From the NCBI RefSeq assembly GCF_006438825.1, contig NZ_RCZP01000003.1, positions 62,001 through 126,000 of the forward strand: a stretch of DNA of 64,000 bases, written 5' to 3'. This document shows positions 7,994 to 16,228 of this stretch, one piece after another. The notes under the pieces are model-generated. The model saw only the letters and a program-made list of their open reading frames with translations. It did not search any database and was not told the origin of the DNA. This DNA comes from Muricoccus nepalensis (GTDB lineage Bacteria; Pseudomonadota; Alphaproteobacteria; Acetobacterales; Acetobacteraceae). Made by a program: the position numbers and the translations under genes. Position 1 is the first letter of the stretch. Every line of letters starts with the position of its first letter.

Positions 7994-9063
7994 GGATCGC
8001 CTTCGCGGTCCCGGCGCCGCTCTCGGCGGTCAGCGGCGGCTACGAGTACGACCGGCGCCTCCTCGCCGGCCTGCGCGACCTCGGCCACGAGGTCCGGGTG
8101 GAGGAGATGCCGGGCCGCCATCCCCTGCCCGACGCGGAGGCCGAGGCCGCCGCCCGCGGCGTGCTGGACCGGCTGGGCTCGGCGGAGGCGCTGGTGGTGG
8201 ACGGCCTCGGCCTGCCCGCCTTCGCCGCCTTCGCGGAGGGGGGCTGGACAGGCCGCGGCCTCGGGCTGGTCCATCACCCCACGGCGCTCGAGCGGGGCTT
8301 TCCCGAGACCGAGCGGGAGGCGCTTCGCGGGCTGGAGCGGGCGCTCTTCCCACGGCTCGCGCGGCTCGTCACCACCTCCCGCCTCACCGCCTCGCGCCTC
8401 GCGCCGGAGTTCGGCGCCGATCCCGGGCGCATCGGCACGGTCGAGCCGGGCACGGAGCCGGCGCCGCGCGCGACGGGCTCGGGCGGGCCGGGCTGCGCCA
8501 TCCTCGCGGTGGGCAACCTCATCCCGCGCAAGGGGCACGACGTGCTGCTGCGCGCGCTCGGCCGGCTGACCGACATCGACTGGACCCTCACCATCGTCGG
8601 CGGCGGGCGCGACGCGGCGCACGCCGCCCTCCTGCGCGCGCTGGCGGAGGAGCTCGGCATCGCCGCCCGCGTGACCTTCGCTGGGCAGGTGGAGGGCGCG
8701 GCGCTGGAGGCGCTCCTCGCCCGCGCCGACCTCTTCGCCGCCGCGAGCTGGTGGGAGGGCTATGGCATGGCCGTCGCCGAGGCGCTCGCGCGCGGCCTGC
8801 CGCTGGCGGTGACCGAGGGCGGCGCGCTGGCCGACCTCGCGCCGCGCGACGCCGCCGTCATCTGCGCGCCCGGCGACCACAACAGCCTGTCGCGCGCCAT
8901 GCGGCGGCCCATCTACGACCCGGGGCTGCGCGCGGCGATGTCGGACGCGGCCTGGCGGGCCGGGCAGCGCCTTCCCCGCTGGTCCGACCGCGCCGCCGCC
9001 TTCGCCGCCGAGATCGCGGCCGCCCTCCCCTCCCGCCCCACCGGACCGGCCGCCCCCGCATGA
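7990..9063 (+). CDS. Glycosyltransferase family 4 (GT-B fold)
   Basis: 357 residues from GTG at 7990. The N-terminal domain has a GGYEYDRRLLAGLRDLGHEV glycine-rich loop. The C-terminal donor-binding domain starts at AILAVGNLIPRKGHDVLLRAL and carries the retaining-enzyme E-x7-E motif in WWEGYGMAVAEA. It should move a sugar from a nucleotide-sugar donor in the cytoplasm. No membrane, lipid or polysaccharide genes lie nearby, and the coupled neighbours act on small heterocycles. Glycosylation of a pterin-like product is the simplest reading, by inference. Confidence 0.85.
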   Translation: MRIAFAVPAPLSAVSGGYEYDRRLLAGLRDLGHEVRVEEMPGRHPLPDAEAEAAARGVLDRLGSAEALVVDGLGLPAFAAFAEGGWTGRGLGLVHHPTALERGFPETEREALRGLERALFPRLARLVTTSRLTASRLAPEFGADPGRIGTVEPGTEPAPRATGSGGPGCAILAVGNLIPRKGHDVLLRALGRLTDIDWTLTIVGGGRDAAHAALLRALAEELGIAARVTFAGQVEGAALEALLARADLFAAASWWEGYGMAVAEALARGLPLAVTEGGALADLAPRDAAVICAPGDHNSLSRAMRRPIYDPGLRAAMSDAAWRAGQRLPRWSDRAAAFAAEIAAALPSRPTGPAAPA

Positions 9064-9932
9064 CCGAGAGCTTCGACGCCGACTGGCTGGAACTGCGCGA
9101 GCCGCACGACGCGCGCGCGCGCAGCATCGCGCTCGCGCTGCGCCTCTCGGCCGCGCTGCCGGCCCGGCCGCGCCTGCTCGACCTCGGCGCGGGCACGGGC
9201 AGCCTCTTCCGGTGGCTGGCCCCGATCCTCAACCGCCCGCAAGCCTGGACGCTGGTCGACGCGGACGTGACCCTCATCGAATTCGCCTTCGACACCATTG
9301 CCGACCGCGCGGTCTCCGTCGGCTTCGAGGTCTCGGCGCCGAACAAGCGCACGCTGCTCGTGCACACCCCCTCCGGCGCCTGGCGCGTGGAGGGGCTGGT
9401 GCGCGACCTCCACGACGCGCCGGAGGGGCTGCCGCTCGACCGGGCTGATGCCGTCGTCTGCACCGCGCTCTGCGACATCGTCTCGCGGCCCTGGGTCGCG
9501 GCCATGGCGTCCGGGCTCGACCTTCCCTTCTACAGCGCGCTGAACGTGGTGGGCGACGCGCGCTTCCTGCCGCCGCACCCCGCGGACGGCGCCATCGCCC
9601 GCGGCTTCCGGCGCGACCAGCGGCGCGACAAGGGCTTCGGCGGGCCGGCGCTCGGGCCGGACGCCGTGCGCGCCATGGCCGCCGCCTTCCGCGCGGAGGG
9701 CTTCGAGGTGGCGACCGCGCCCTCCCCCTGGCGGATCGGCGCCGCGGAGACCCGCATGCTGACCGACCTCGCGAGCGGCCACGCCTCGGCGGCGCTCCAG
9801 AACACGCCGCGCGGCCGCGCGACGGTGCAGGGCTGGGCCACGGTGCGCACCGCCCAGGCACGGCGCGGAAGGCTGCGCGCGCTCGTCGGGCACGCGGACC
9901 TCCTCGCCCTTCCCGCGGCCGGGGCGCGCTAG
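9060..9932 (+). CDS. SAM-dependent class I methyltransferase
   Basis: 290 residues, starting at the ATGA that overlaps the glycosyltransferase stop. Motif I is LLDLGAGTGSLFRWLAP near residue 40, and an acidic VDADVTLIEFA follows at the ribose-binding position. The C-terminal half has an unusual DRADAVVCTALCDIVSRPWVAA block and an RRDQRRDKGFGG loop, so it is not one of the common small-molecule methyltransferases I can name. Longer open sequence upstream in the same frame is a shadow of the glycosyltransferase. It is probably the methylating enzyme of the 5771-11019 pathway. Confidence 0.8.
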   Translation: MTESFDADWLELREPHDARARSIALALRLSAALPARPRLLDLGAGTGSLFRWLAPILNRPQAWTLVDADVTLIEFAFDTIADRAVSVGFEVSAPNKRTLLVHTPSGAWRVEGLVRDLHDAPEGLPLDRADAVVCTALCDIVSRPWVAAMASGLDLPFYSALNVVGDARFLPPHPADGAIARGFRRDQRRDKGFGGPALGPDAVRAMAAAFRAEGFEVATAPSPWRIGAAETRMLTDLASGHASAALQNTPRGRATVQGWATVRTAQARRGRLRALVGHADLLALPAAGAR

Positions 9933-9933
9933 C

Positions 9934-11019
9934 GTGGCGCAGCTCGGCTGCCTCGCAGAGAGCCTCGCCGTCGCGCTCGAGGTCGGCGCGGCGCTGTCGG
10001 CGGAGGGGATGGACACCGCGCTCGTCCTCGGCACCCCCTCCGCGCCGCTGCCCGAGGCGGAGGCGGTGGTGATTGTCGCGCCGGGCGACGGCATCGCCGC
10101 CTGCGACGCGCTGCTCGCCGCGGGCGCGCGCCAGGTGCTGCAGGCGATCGCGGCGGATTTCGAGCCGCTGGCGACCGGCCGCCTGGCCGACGCCCTGCTC
10201 CGCCGGCTGCAGGCGAGCTTCGCGCCCCTTGCCCCCTCCGATCCCGCGCGGGGGCGCAGCGTCTATCTCGGGCACCTCTTCCTCGGCGCCTCGCCGGCTG
10301 GCGGGGAGGCCAATCTCCCGCGGCGTCTCTCCGCCGGCACGGAGGAGCCGGCGGGCCTCATCCCCTTCCGCGTCGTCGAGGCCGGCGCCGGCGCGATCCG
10401 CGCGGAGATGTCGCGCCTGGCCGAATGGGGGCGGCGCTACGCGGTGGTCGACGCGATCACCGGGGAGCACCTGGACGCGCTCGGGGAGGCCGCCCGGGCG
10501 CAGCCGCTGCTGATCGGCGGCGCGGGCCTCGCCGCCGCGGCCGCGCGCCAGCTGCCGCGCGGTGGTGCCATCGTCTCGCCGCCCTGCGGCCCGGGCGCCG
10601 TCCTCTCGGCCTCGCCCGCGCGCGAGACGCTGTCCCAGGCCGGCCTCGCGCGGCTCTACGCGCCGACCTTCGATCTCCGCGACGCGGAGGGCGCGGCCGC
10701 CGCGCTCGAGTGGGCGGCACCGCGGCTGTCGGACGACACGCCGGTCGTGATCGCGGCCCTGCCGCCCGCGATGCCGGCGCTCGGCGCGCTGGCGCAGGGC
10801 CTCGTCGCGCGTGGCGTCACGCGGCTGCTCGTGGCGGGCGAGGAGGCCTGTGAGGCCGTCGTGGCCGCGCTCGGCCCGCCCGTGCTGCGGATGGGCGCGG
10901 AAGCGGATCCCGGGATCGCCTGGTGCGCGGCGGAAGGCGGCGCGCTGCACCTGCTGCTCAAGCCCGGCACGGCCGGCGCCCGGGACCTCCTGCTCCGCGC
11001 CTTCGCGCCCCCGGCGTAG
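9934..11019 (+). CDS. Degenerate four-carbon acid sugar kinase-like (DUF1537) protein
   Basis: 361 residues from GTG at 9934, one base after the methyltransferase stop. The middle matches DUF1537/OtnK: YAVVDAITGEHLDALGEAA followed by LLIGGAGLAAAAARQLP. The N-terminal ADDFTGA signature of active kinases is replaced by AESLAVA (residues 8-14), and the C-terminal ATP-site KSGNFG is replaced by KPGTAG. Known members phosphorylate 3-oxo-tetronates and related acids; this one has lost residues expected for that. A binding, scaffolding or different transferase role in the operon is possible. Confidence 0.68.
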   Translation: MAQLGCLAESLAVALEVGAALSAEGMDTALVLGTPSAPLPEAEAVVIVAPGDGIAACDALLAAGARQVLQAIAADFEPLATGRLADALLRRLQASFAPLAPSDPARGRSVYLGHLFLGASPAGGEANLPRRLSAGTEEPAGLIPFRVVEAGAGAIRAEMSRLAEWGRRYAVVDAITGEHLDALGEAARAQPLLIGGAGLAAAAARQLPRGGAIVSPPCGPGAVLSASPARETLSQAGLARLYAPTFDLRDAEGAAAALEWAAPRLSDDTPVVIAALPPAMPALGALAQGLVARGVTRLLVAGEEACEAVVAALGPPVLRMGAEADPGIAWCAAEGGALHLLLKPGTAGARDLLLRAFAPPA

Positions 11020-11032
11020 GGGAGCGGGCAGC

Positions 11033-11061
11033 AAAAAGGGGAGCGCCGGAGCGCCCCCCTT
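11033..11061 (-). terminator. Rho-independent terminator of the histone-like gene
   Basis: On the minus strand an 11-bp stem with one mismatch (arms at 11051-11061 and 11036-11046, loop of four bases) overlaps and is followed by five T residues. It lies 37 bases past the stop of the histone-like gene. It may also stop plus-strand transcription from the operon ending at 11019. Confidence 0.75.
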
Positions 11062-11097
11062 GATGACCGGGCGAAGCCCTGCGGCTTCGCGCGGCGC

Positions 11098-11856
11098 TCA
11101 GGTCGCGTCGTTGCTGGACGGCGCGTCCATCTCCGGCGCCGGCGCCTCGGGCGCGGCGGAGGTGGCCTCGGCCTTCCGGCGGGCGCGGGTGGCGGCGCCC
11201 TTCTTCGCGGCCTCGCTGCGCGCGGAGGGCGCGGCGCTCTTGCGGGTGGCGGCGCTGCGCGTCGCGGCGGCGCGCTTAGCCGGCGCCTTGGCGGCGGGCT
11301 TCGCGGCGGTCGTGCGCTTGGTCGTCACGGCCTTGCGGGCCGGCGCCTTGCGGGCGGTCGTCGCGGTGGTGCGCTTCGCGGCGGTGCTGGTGCGCTTGGC
11401 GGCCGGACGACGGGCGGTCGCCGACTTGGCGGCGGTCTTCGCGCCGGTCGCGCGCTTCGCGGGCGCGGCGGCCTTGCGGGCGGGCGCGGCCTTGCGGGCG
11501 GCGGTCGCGCGCTTCGCCGGCGCGGCCTTGCGGGCGGGCGCGGCCTTGCGGGCGGCGGTGCTGCGCGTCGCGGCCGTCTTGCGGGCGGGCGCCGCCTTCT
11601 TCGCGGCGGGCTTGCGCGCGGCGGCCGTCTTCGTCGCCGCGGTCTTGCGGGCGGGGGCCGCCTTCTTCGCGCCGCGGGCGACCGCAGTCGTCTTCTTCGC
11701 CGTCGCGCTGCCCTTCTTCGGGCCGGGCTTCTTCGCGGCCGTCGCCTTGGCGGCGGGCTTCGCGCGGCCGGCGGTGCTCGCCTTGCGCGTGCCGCTGCTG
11801 CGCCGCGTGGTGCTCATGGCCATCGCGGCCGCTCGGGGGGTCTTCTCGTCGCTCAT
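11098..11856 (-). CDS. Histone H1-like Ala/Lys/Arg-rich nucleoid protein
   Basis: 252 residues from ATG at 11856, with AGGAG nine bases upstream. Almost the whole protein is built from Ala, Lys, Arg, Pro and Thr in short repeats such as KKAAPARKTAAT and RKAAPARKAAPAK, like the C-terminal tails of eukaryotic H1 and bacterial AlgP/Hc1-type proteins. The tail turns acidic (PEAPAPEMDAPSSNDAT). Such proteins bind DNA non-specifically and help compact the nucleoid. The repeats make the length prone to variation between strains. It is monocistronic: a terminator follows and a long non-coding region precedes. Confidence 0.85.
   Translation of the reverse strand: MSDEKTPRAAAMAMSTTRRSSGTRKASTAGRAKPAAKATAAKKPGPKKGSATAKKTTAVARGAKKAAPARKTAATKTAAARKPAAKKAAPARKTAATRSTAARKAAPARKAAPAKRATAARKAAPARKAAAPAKRATGAKTAAKSATARRPAAKRTSTAAKRTTATTARKAPARKAVTTKRTTAAKPAAKAPAKRAAATRSAATRKSAAPSARSEAAKKGAATRARRKAEATSAAPEAPAPEMDAPSSNDAT
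11455..11680 (-). repeat. Tandem imperfect repeats inside the histone-like gene
   Basis: Units of about 30 to 36 bases built on CTTGCGGGCGGGCGCGGC (plus strand) recur several times and encode A-A-P-A-R-K-type motifs. They are likely to expand and contract by recombination or slippage. Confidence 0.65.
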
Positions 11857-12261
11857 GTGCTGGATCTCCTGGTGGGTTCGTGCCGGATGGGTCACGTCAC
11901 TGGGTCACGCGTGTCCCGAGGACGCGCCCACCTGTCGGGAGGGAGGCGTCACAGGGTCTCCGCAACGGAAGAAGCAGGGCAGCCGGACGTCCGGCGCGCG
12001 CCGGGGTCCTGCCCTCGGGCGGTGCCGAACCGTGCCGGGCTTCGCGCGGGTTGCGATGCCTCTCGTCGAGGACCGTGTCCCGCTTCCGCCCCGGGTTCGT
12101 GGTGTCATCCGAAGATGCCAGGAACCATCCTTCCGTGTTGCGTCGCGCCGATCACCGTCGCCAGCGCCGCGGGAAATCTGTCAGGCCGGTGCGTGGAGGT
12201 GGCACCTTGTTCTTGACAGCATCGCGTGCGAATCGCGTGTGACGGTTCATGCGCGTGTCAC

Positions 12262-12290
12262 GCTATCTGCACGAGCATCCGGCTTGTCAA
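12262..12290 (-). promoter_or_regulatory. Candidate sigma-70 promoter for the histone-like gene
   Basis: On the minus strand TTGACA (12290-12285) is followed after 17 bases by GATAGC (12267-12262), a fair alphaproteobacterial housekeeping promoter. The surrounding DNA is less GC-rich than the rest. It reads toward the histone-like gene. Confidence 0.4.
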
Positions 12291-12390
12291 CGAAAACACG
12301 CGACGCGCGCGCTGATTTTCGCGTGCATCCGAAGCGCGGCGCGGCGCGTTGCACCGCGCCGCGCGCCACCATCCTTCGTCAAGCGTTGCC

Positions 12391-12425
12391 GCGGCGGGCG
12401 ACGCGCGCGCGCGAACGCCCGCCGC
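12391..12425 (-). terminator. Hairpin downstream of prpC
   Basis: Perfect 10-bp inverted repeat GCGGCGGGCG / CGCCCGCCGC with a 15-base loop, starting nine bases after the prpC stop. No T tract follows, so intrinsic termination is uncertain; it may protect the mRNA end. Confidence 0.4.
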
Positions 12426-12433
12426 GGCGCGCG

Positions 12434-13570
12434 TCAGCCGCGCTCGGCCATCGGCGGAACGCGGCGCTGCGCGGCGCCCGTGTACTCGGAGAGAGGGCGA
12501 ATGAGGCGGTTGTCCGCGGCCTGCTCGATGACGTGCGCGGCCCAGCCGGTGATGCGGGACGCGACGAAGATCGGCGTGAAGAGCGGGATGTCGAAGCCCA
12601 TCAGGTGGTAGGCCGGCCCGGCCGGGAAATCGAGGTTGGGGTGGATGTTCTTCTTCGCCAGCATCTCGCCGGCCAGCAGGCGCGACATCTCCATCCAGCG
12701 GCGGTCGCCCACCACCTCGGCCATGCGCTCCGCGTACTTCGTCATCGTCGGCACCCGGCTGTCACCGTTCTTGTAGACGCGGTGGCCGAAGCCCATCACC
12801 AGCGCCCGGTGGTCGAAGCGCGACTGCAGCCATTCCACCGCCCGGGTGGGGTCGCCGATCTCGGTGAGCATGTGCATCACCGCCTCGTTGGCGCCGCCGT
12901 GCAGCGGGCCCTTAAGGGCCGCGATGCCGCCGACCACCGCGCCGTGCAGGTCCGCCCCGGTGGAGGTGATGGTGCGGGCGGTGAAGGTGGAGGCGTTGAA
13001 GCCGTGCTCGGCGTAGAGGATGAGGGAGACGTCGAAGGCCTTCACCACCTCGGGCTGCGGCACGCGGCCGAAGACGAGGCGGAAGAAGTTCTCGGCGAAG
13101 GTGAGTGACGGATCAGGGTCGACCGGCGCCTGCCCCTTGGCCGCGCGGTGGGCGGCGGCGATGGCGGTCGGGATCTTCGCCAGCAGCCGCATCGCCTTGC
13201 GGCGCGTGGCGGGCTCGGACACGTCGCCGGCTTCCGGGTCCTCCATGCCGAGGAAGGACACGGCGGTGCGGATCGCGTCCATCGGGTGCGCGTCGTGCGG
13301 GAAGGCGCGGATGACCTCGTGCAGCGCGGGGGTGAGCGCCCGCTCGGCCGCCTCCTCCGCGCGGAAGGCGGCGAGCTGGGCCGCGTTGGGCAGCTCCCCG
13401 TTCCAGAGGAGGTAGGCGACCTCCTCGAAGGCGCAGTTCTCCGCCAGGTCCTGCACGGGGTAGCCGCGGTAGGTGAGGCTGTTGGTCTCGGCCATCACCT
13501 TGGAGACGGCGGTGACGTCGGCGACGACGCCGACGAGGCCCTTGCGGATCTCGCTCGCGGTTTCGCTCAT
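12434..13570 (-). CDS. prpC: 2-methylcitrate synthase / citrate synthase II
   Basis: 378 residues from ATG at 13570, preceded by AAGGAG six bases away. It condenses propionyl-CoA with oxaloacetate to 2-methylcitrate in the cytoplasm. Signatures: GLVGVVADVTAVSKVM at the N-terminus, LTYRGYPVQDLA, LHGAVVGGIAALKGPLHGGANEAVM with the active-site His, and the citrate synthase motif GFGHRVYKNGDSR. The short length and the adjacent prpD favour PrpC over the housekeeping GltA. It lies 62 bases downstream of prpD on the same strand, in one operon. No prpB (methylisocitrate lyase) is in the window. Confidence 0.9.
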   Translation of the reverse strand: MSETASEIRKGLVGVVADVTAVSKVMAETNSLTYRGYPVQDLAENCAFEEVAYLLWNGELPNAAQLAAFRAEEAAERALTPALHEVIRAFPHDAHPMDAIRTAVSFLGMEDPEAGDVSEPATRRKAMRLLAKIPTAIAAAHRAAKGQAPVDPDPSLTFAENFFRLVFGRVPQPEVVKAFDVSLILYAEHGFNASTFTARTITSTGADLHGAVVGGIAALKGPLHGGANEAVMHMLTEIGDPTRAVEWLQSRFDHRALVMGFGHRVYKNGDSRVPTMTKYAERMAEVVGDRRWMEMSRLLAGEMLAKKNIHPNLDFPAGPAYHLMGFDIPLFTPIFVASRITGWAAHVIEQAADNRLIRPLSEYTGAAQRRVPPMAERG

Positions 13571-13632
13571 GGGATGCTCCTTGTTCCGTGTGGCGCGGCC
13601 GCGCCGCCGGGGGGCGGCGGCGCGGGCGGTGG

Positions 13633-15162
13633 TCAGAAGATGCCGGGCTTGCCGGCGGCGAGCTTGCCCTCGGGCAGGCGAACGGTGAGCTGGTCGAGCT
13701 CGCCCGCCTTGAGGTTCGGCAGGTTCTCCGCCGCCGCGATGAAGCGGTCCTGCTCGGCCTTGTCGACGATGCCGTCGGTCAGGATCCGGAACTTGCGGAT
13801 GTAGTCCGCCCGCCCGAAGGGCTTCGCCCCCAGCGGGTGCGCGTTGGCGACCGCCAGCTCGTCCACCAGCACGCTGCCGTCCTTCAGGGTGATCTCCACC
13901 CGGCCGCCGAAGGCGAGCTCGTTCGGGTCGCGGGAGTGGTAGCGGCGCGTCCACTCCGGGTCCTCGCGCGTCTCCATGCTGTGCCAGAGGCGGACGGTCT
14001 CCGGCCGGGCGGCGCGCTCGGGGGCGTAGCTGTCCACGTGGTGCCAGCGCCCGTCCTCGAGGGCGACGGTGAAGATGTACATGATGGAGTGGTCCAGCGT
14101 CTCGCGGCTGGCCTTGGGGTCCATCTTCTGCGGGTCGTTGGCGCCGGTGCCGATGACGTAGTGAGTGTGGTGGGAGGTGTGGAGGAGGATCTTCTCGACC
14201 TGCGAGAGGTCCTTGATCCTCTCCCGCATGCGGAAGGCGAGGTCGATCAGGGCCTGGGACTGGTACTCGGCCGAGTGCTCCTTCGTGTAGCTGTCGAGGA
14301 TGGCGCGCTTGCCCTCGCCCGGCCCGGGCAGCGGAACCTGGTAGTAGGTCGGCTCGTAGACGTCGCCCTGGTATCGGTGCGTGCGGCCGGCGAGCACCCA
14401 GGCGATGACGGAGTCCTCGCCCTCGTAGATCGGGCTCGGCGCGCCCTCGCCGCGCATGGCGCGGTCCACGGCCTCGACGGCCAGCTTGCCGGCGTGGGCG
14501 GGGGCGAAGGCCTTCCAGGAGGAGATCTCGCCCTTGCGGCTCTGCCGGAAGGTCACGGAGACGTGCAGCGCCTGCTGCACCGCCTGGAAGATCGTCGCCT
14601 GGTCGAGGCCGAGCAGCGTGCCGATGCCGGCGGCCTGGGCGGGGCAGAGATGGGCGATGTGGTCCACCTTATGCTCGTGCAGGCAGATGGCGCGCACGAG
14701 GTCGATGTGGATCTCGTAGCCGGTCGCGAGGCCGCGCAGCAGGTCGGCGCCCGACTTGCCCATGGTCTGGGCGACGGCCAGGATCGGCGGGATGTTGTCG
14801 CCGGGGTGGGAGTAGTCGGCGGCGAGGAAGGTGTCGTGCATGTCGAGCTCGCGCACCGCCGTGCCGTTCGCCCAGGCCGCCCATTCCGGCGAGACGCGGC
14901 GCCCGGGCGGCAGGCCGAACACGGTCGCGCCGCCGTCGCGCGGGTGGCCGAGCGCCATCTGGCGGGCCGAGGTCGGCGCGGAGCGGTTGATGGCGGCGAT
15001 CGCGACCGAGGCGTTGTCGATCACGCGGTTGATGATCATCGCCGCTGTATCCTCGGGCACGGCGACGGCATCGGCGGCGACCGCCGCGATCTTCCAGGCA
15101 AGCTGGTCCTCGCGCTTCAGCAGCGCCTTGGACGGGTGGACCTTAACGGCATGCGACTGCAC
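13633..15162 (-). CDS. prpD: 2-methylcitrate dehydratase, MmgE/PrpD family
   Basis: 509 residues from GTG at 15162 with GGAG seven bases upstream. It dehydrates 2-methylcitrate to 2-methyl-cis-aconitate. PrpD features visible: the opening [38 protein letters not shown] (active-site region), [40 protein letters not shown] and [12 protein letters not shown]. Length fits PrpD proper rather than the shorter MmgE-like proteins. It is first in the operon with prpC and divergent from a LysR gene 96 bases away. Propionate released from odd-chain fatty acids or branched amino acids is the probable substrate source. Confidence 0.93.
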   Translation of the reverse strand: MQSHAVKVHPSKALLKREDQLAWKIAAVAADAVAVPEDTAAMIINRVIDNASVAIAAINRSAPTSARQMALGHPRDGGATVFGLPPGRRVSPEWAAWANGTAVRELDMHDTFLAADYSHPGDNIPPILAVAQTMGKSGADLLRGLATGYEIHIDLVRAICLHEHKVDHIAHLCPAQAAGIGTLLGLDQATIFQAVQQALHVSVTFRQSRKGEISSWKAFAPAHAGKLAVEAVDRAMRGEGAPSPIYEGEDSVIAWVLAGRTHRYQGDVYEPTYYQVPLPGPGEGKRAILDSYTKEHSAEYQSQALIDLAFRMRERIKDLSQVEKILLHTSHHTHYVIGTGANDPQKMDPKASRETLDHSIMYIFTVALEDGRWHHVDSYAPERAARPETVRLWHSMETREDPEWTRRYHSRDPNELAFGGRVEITLKDGSVLVDELAVANAHPLGAKPFGRADYIRKFRILTDGIVDKAEQDRFIAAAENLPNLKAGELDQLTVRLPEGKLAAGKPGIF

Positions 15163-15221
15163 CGGCGTTCTCCCCTAGGAATTGTGCTTGCGCGGTTCTG
15201 CACCCGGCGGGCGTGATCGTC

Positions 15222-15232
15222 CAATCCGATTG
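15222..15232. promoter_or_regulatory. Candidate LysR operator between prpD and lysR gene
   Basis: CAATC-C-GATTG is a perfect inverted repeat around one central base, in the 96-base gap between divergent prpD and the LysR gene. The size and position suit a LysR-type box. Binding is inferred only. Confidence 0.4.
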
Positions 15233-15258
15233 ACGGGGCCGCGCGATAGGCTTCTCGT

Positions 15259-16194
15259 ATGAGGATGGACTTCCGCCTCGTGCGCCGGCTCGGCCACTTC
15301 CTCGCGGTGGCGGAGGAGGGGCATTTCGGCCGCGCCGCCGCCCGCCTCGGCCTCTCGCAGCCGCCGCTCACCGCGCAGATCCAGGCGCTGGAGAAGGAGC
15401 TCGGCGTGCGGCTGCTCGAGCGCGGCGGGCGCGGCACGCGGCCGACGCGGGCGGGCGAGGCGCTGCTGCCGCTCGCGCGCCGCCTGGCCGAGGACGCGGG
15501 GGCGCTGGAGGCGCTGGCGCGCGAGCTGCGCGCGGGGCGGCACGCGCCGGTCGCCATCGCCTGCGTCACCTCCGCGCTGCTCGAGGAGCTGCCGCCCCTC
15601 GTCCGCGCCCTCTCCGCCGCGCGGCCGGAGGCGGCGGTCTCGGTGCGGGAGATGGACACGGCGGACGCAATGGAGGCGCTGCGGCGGGGCGAGGTGGACA
15701 TCGCGCTGCTGCGCGACGACCGCGCGCGGCCGCCCATCGGCATCCGCCCGCTCGGCAACGACCACCTCCTCGTCGCGCTGCCGGAGGGCCACGCGCTGCT
15801 CGCCGCGCCCGACCCCCTGCCGCTCGCGCTGCTGGCGGACGAGGCGATGCTGATGCTGCCCCGCTCCATCTCCCCCGCCTACGCCGACGCCATGGTGGCC
15901 GCCTGCCGCGCCGCCGGCTTCGCGCCCCGCGCAGTGCGGGAGGTGGGGTCGGCCATGGCGCAGCTCGGCTTCGTCTCGGCGGGGCTCGGCGTCGCGCTCG
16001 TCTCCTCCGGCATGGCGCGGCTACGCCCGCCCGGCGTCGCCTTCCGTGCGCTGGCCGGGCCCATCCGCGCGGTGGGCGTGGCGCTGGCCTGGAACGCGGA
16101 GCGGGACGGCGAGGCGGCGGCGCTTGCCCGATCGCTCGCGGCGTCGATCTTCCCGCTCGCCCCCGGGATACACGGCGGGGCCGATCTGCCCTAA
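15259..16194 (+). CDS. LysR-family transcriptional regulator
   Basis: 311 residues. The winged helix-turn-helix is clear at residues 8-55: LGHFLAVAEEGHFGRAAARLGLSQPPLTAQIQALEKELG, then LLERGGRGTRPTRAGE. The remainder is the two-lobe effector domain (APVAIACVTSALLEELPPLV, GIRPLGNDHLLVALPEGH). It is divergent from prpDC and upstream of an amidohydrolase gene on the same strand (34-base gap). It could control the prp operon, the amidohydrolase, or both; orientation favours prpD, the usual LysR arrangement. The effector is unknown. Confidence 0.9.
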   Translation: MRMDFRLVRRLGHFLAVAEEGHFGRAAARLGLSQPPLTAQIQALEKELGVRLLERGGRGTRPTRAGEALLPLARRLAEDAGALEALARELRAGRHAPVAIACVTSALLEELPPLVRALSAARPEAAVSVREMDTADAMEALRRGEVDIALLRDDRARPPIGIRPLGNDHLLVALPEGHALLAAPDPLPLALLADEAMLMLPRSISPAYADAMVAACRAAGFAPRAVREVGSAMAQLGFVSAGLGVALVSSGMARLRPPGVAFRALAGPIRAVGVALAWNAERDGEAAALARSLAASIFPLAPGIHGGADLP

Positions 16195-16228
16195 AGCTTG
16201 GCCCTCGCCACAGCGACGGAAGCCCCGC

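Larger units (their letters stand above)
11857..12433. other. Long non-coding region between histone-like gene and prpC
   Basis: I find no credible gene here. Open frames on both strands have no recognisable protein character. The part nearest prpC holds a hairpin (12391-12425), the middle a sigma-70-like promoter facing the histone-like gene (12262-12290), and the part nearest the histone-like gene a short direct repeat GGGTCACG at 11889 and 11902. If the promoter is real, the histone-like mRNA has a leader of about 400 bases. Confidence 0.6.

Noticed and set aside
11455-11680. Short regular repeats considered as a CRISPR array
   Set aside because: Repeats are contiguous, imperfect and in frame within the histone-like gene; there are no unique spacers.
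12213-12241. TTGACA on the plus strand at 12213 as a promoter
   Set aside because: No acceptable -10 box lies 16-18 bases downstream and no plus-strand gene follows.
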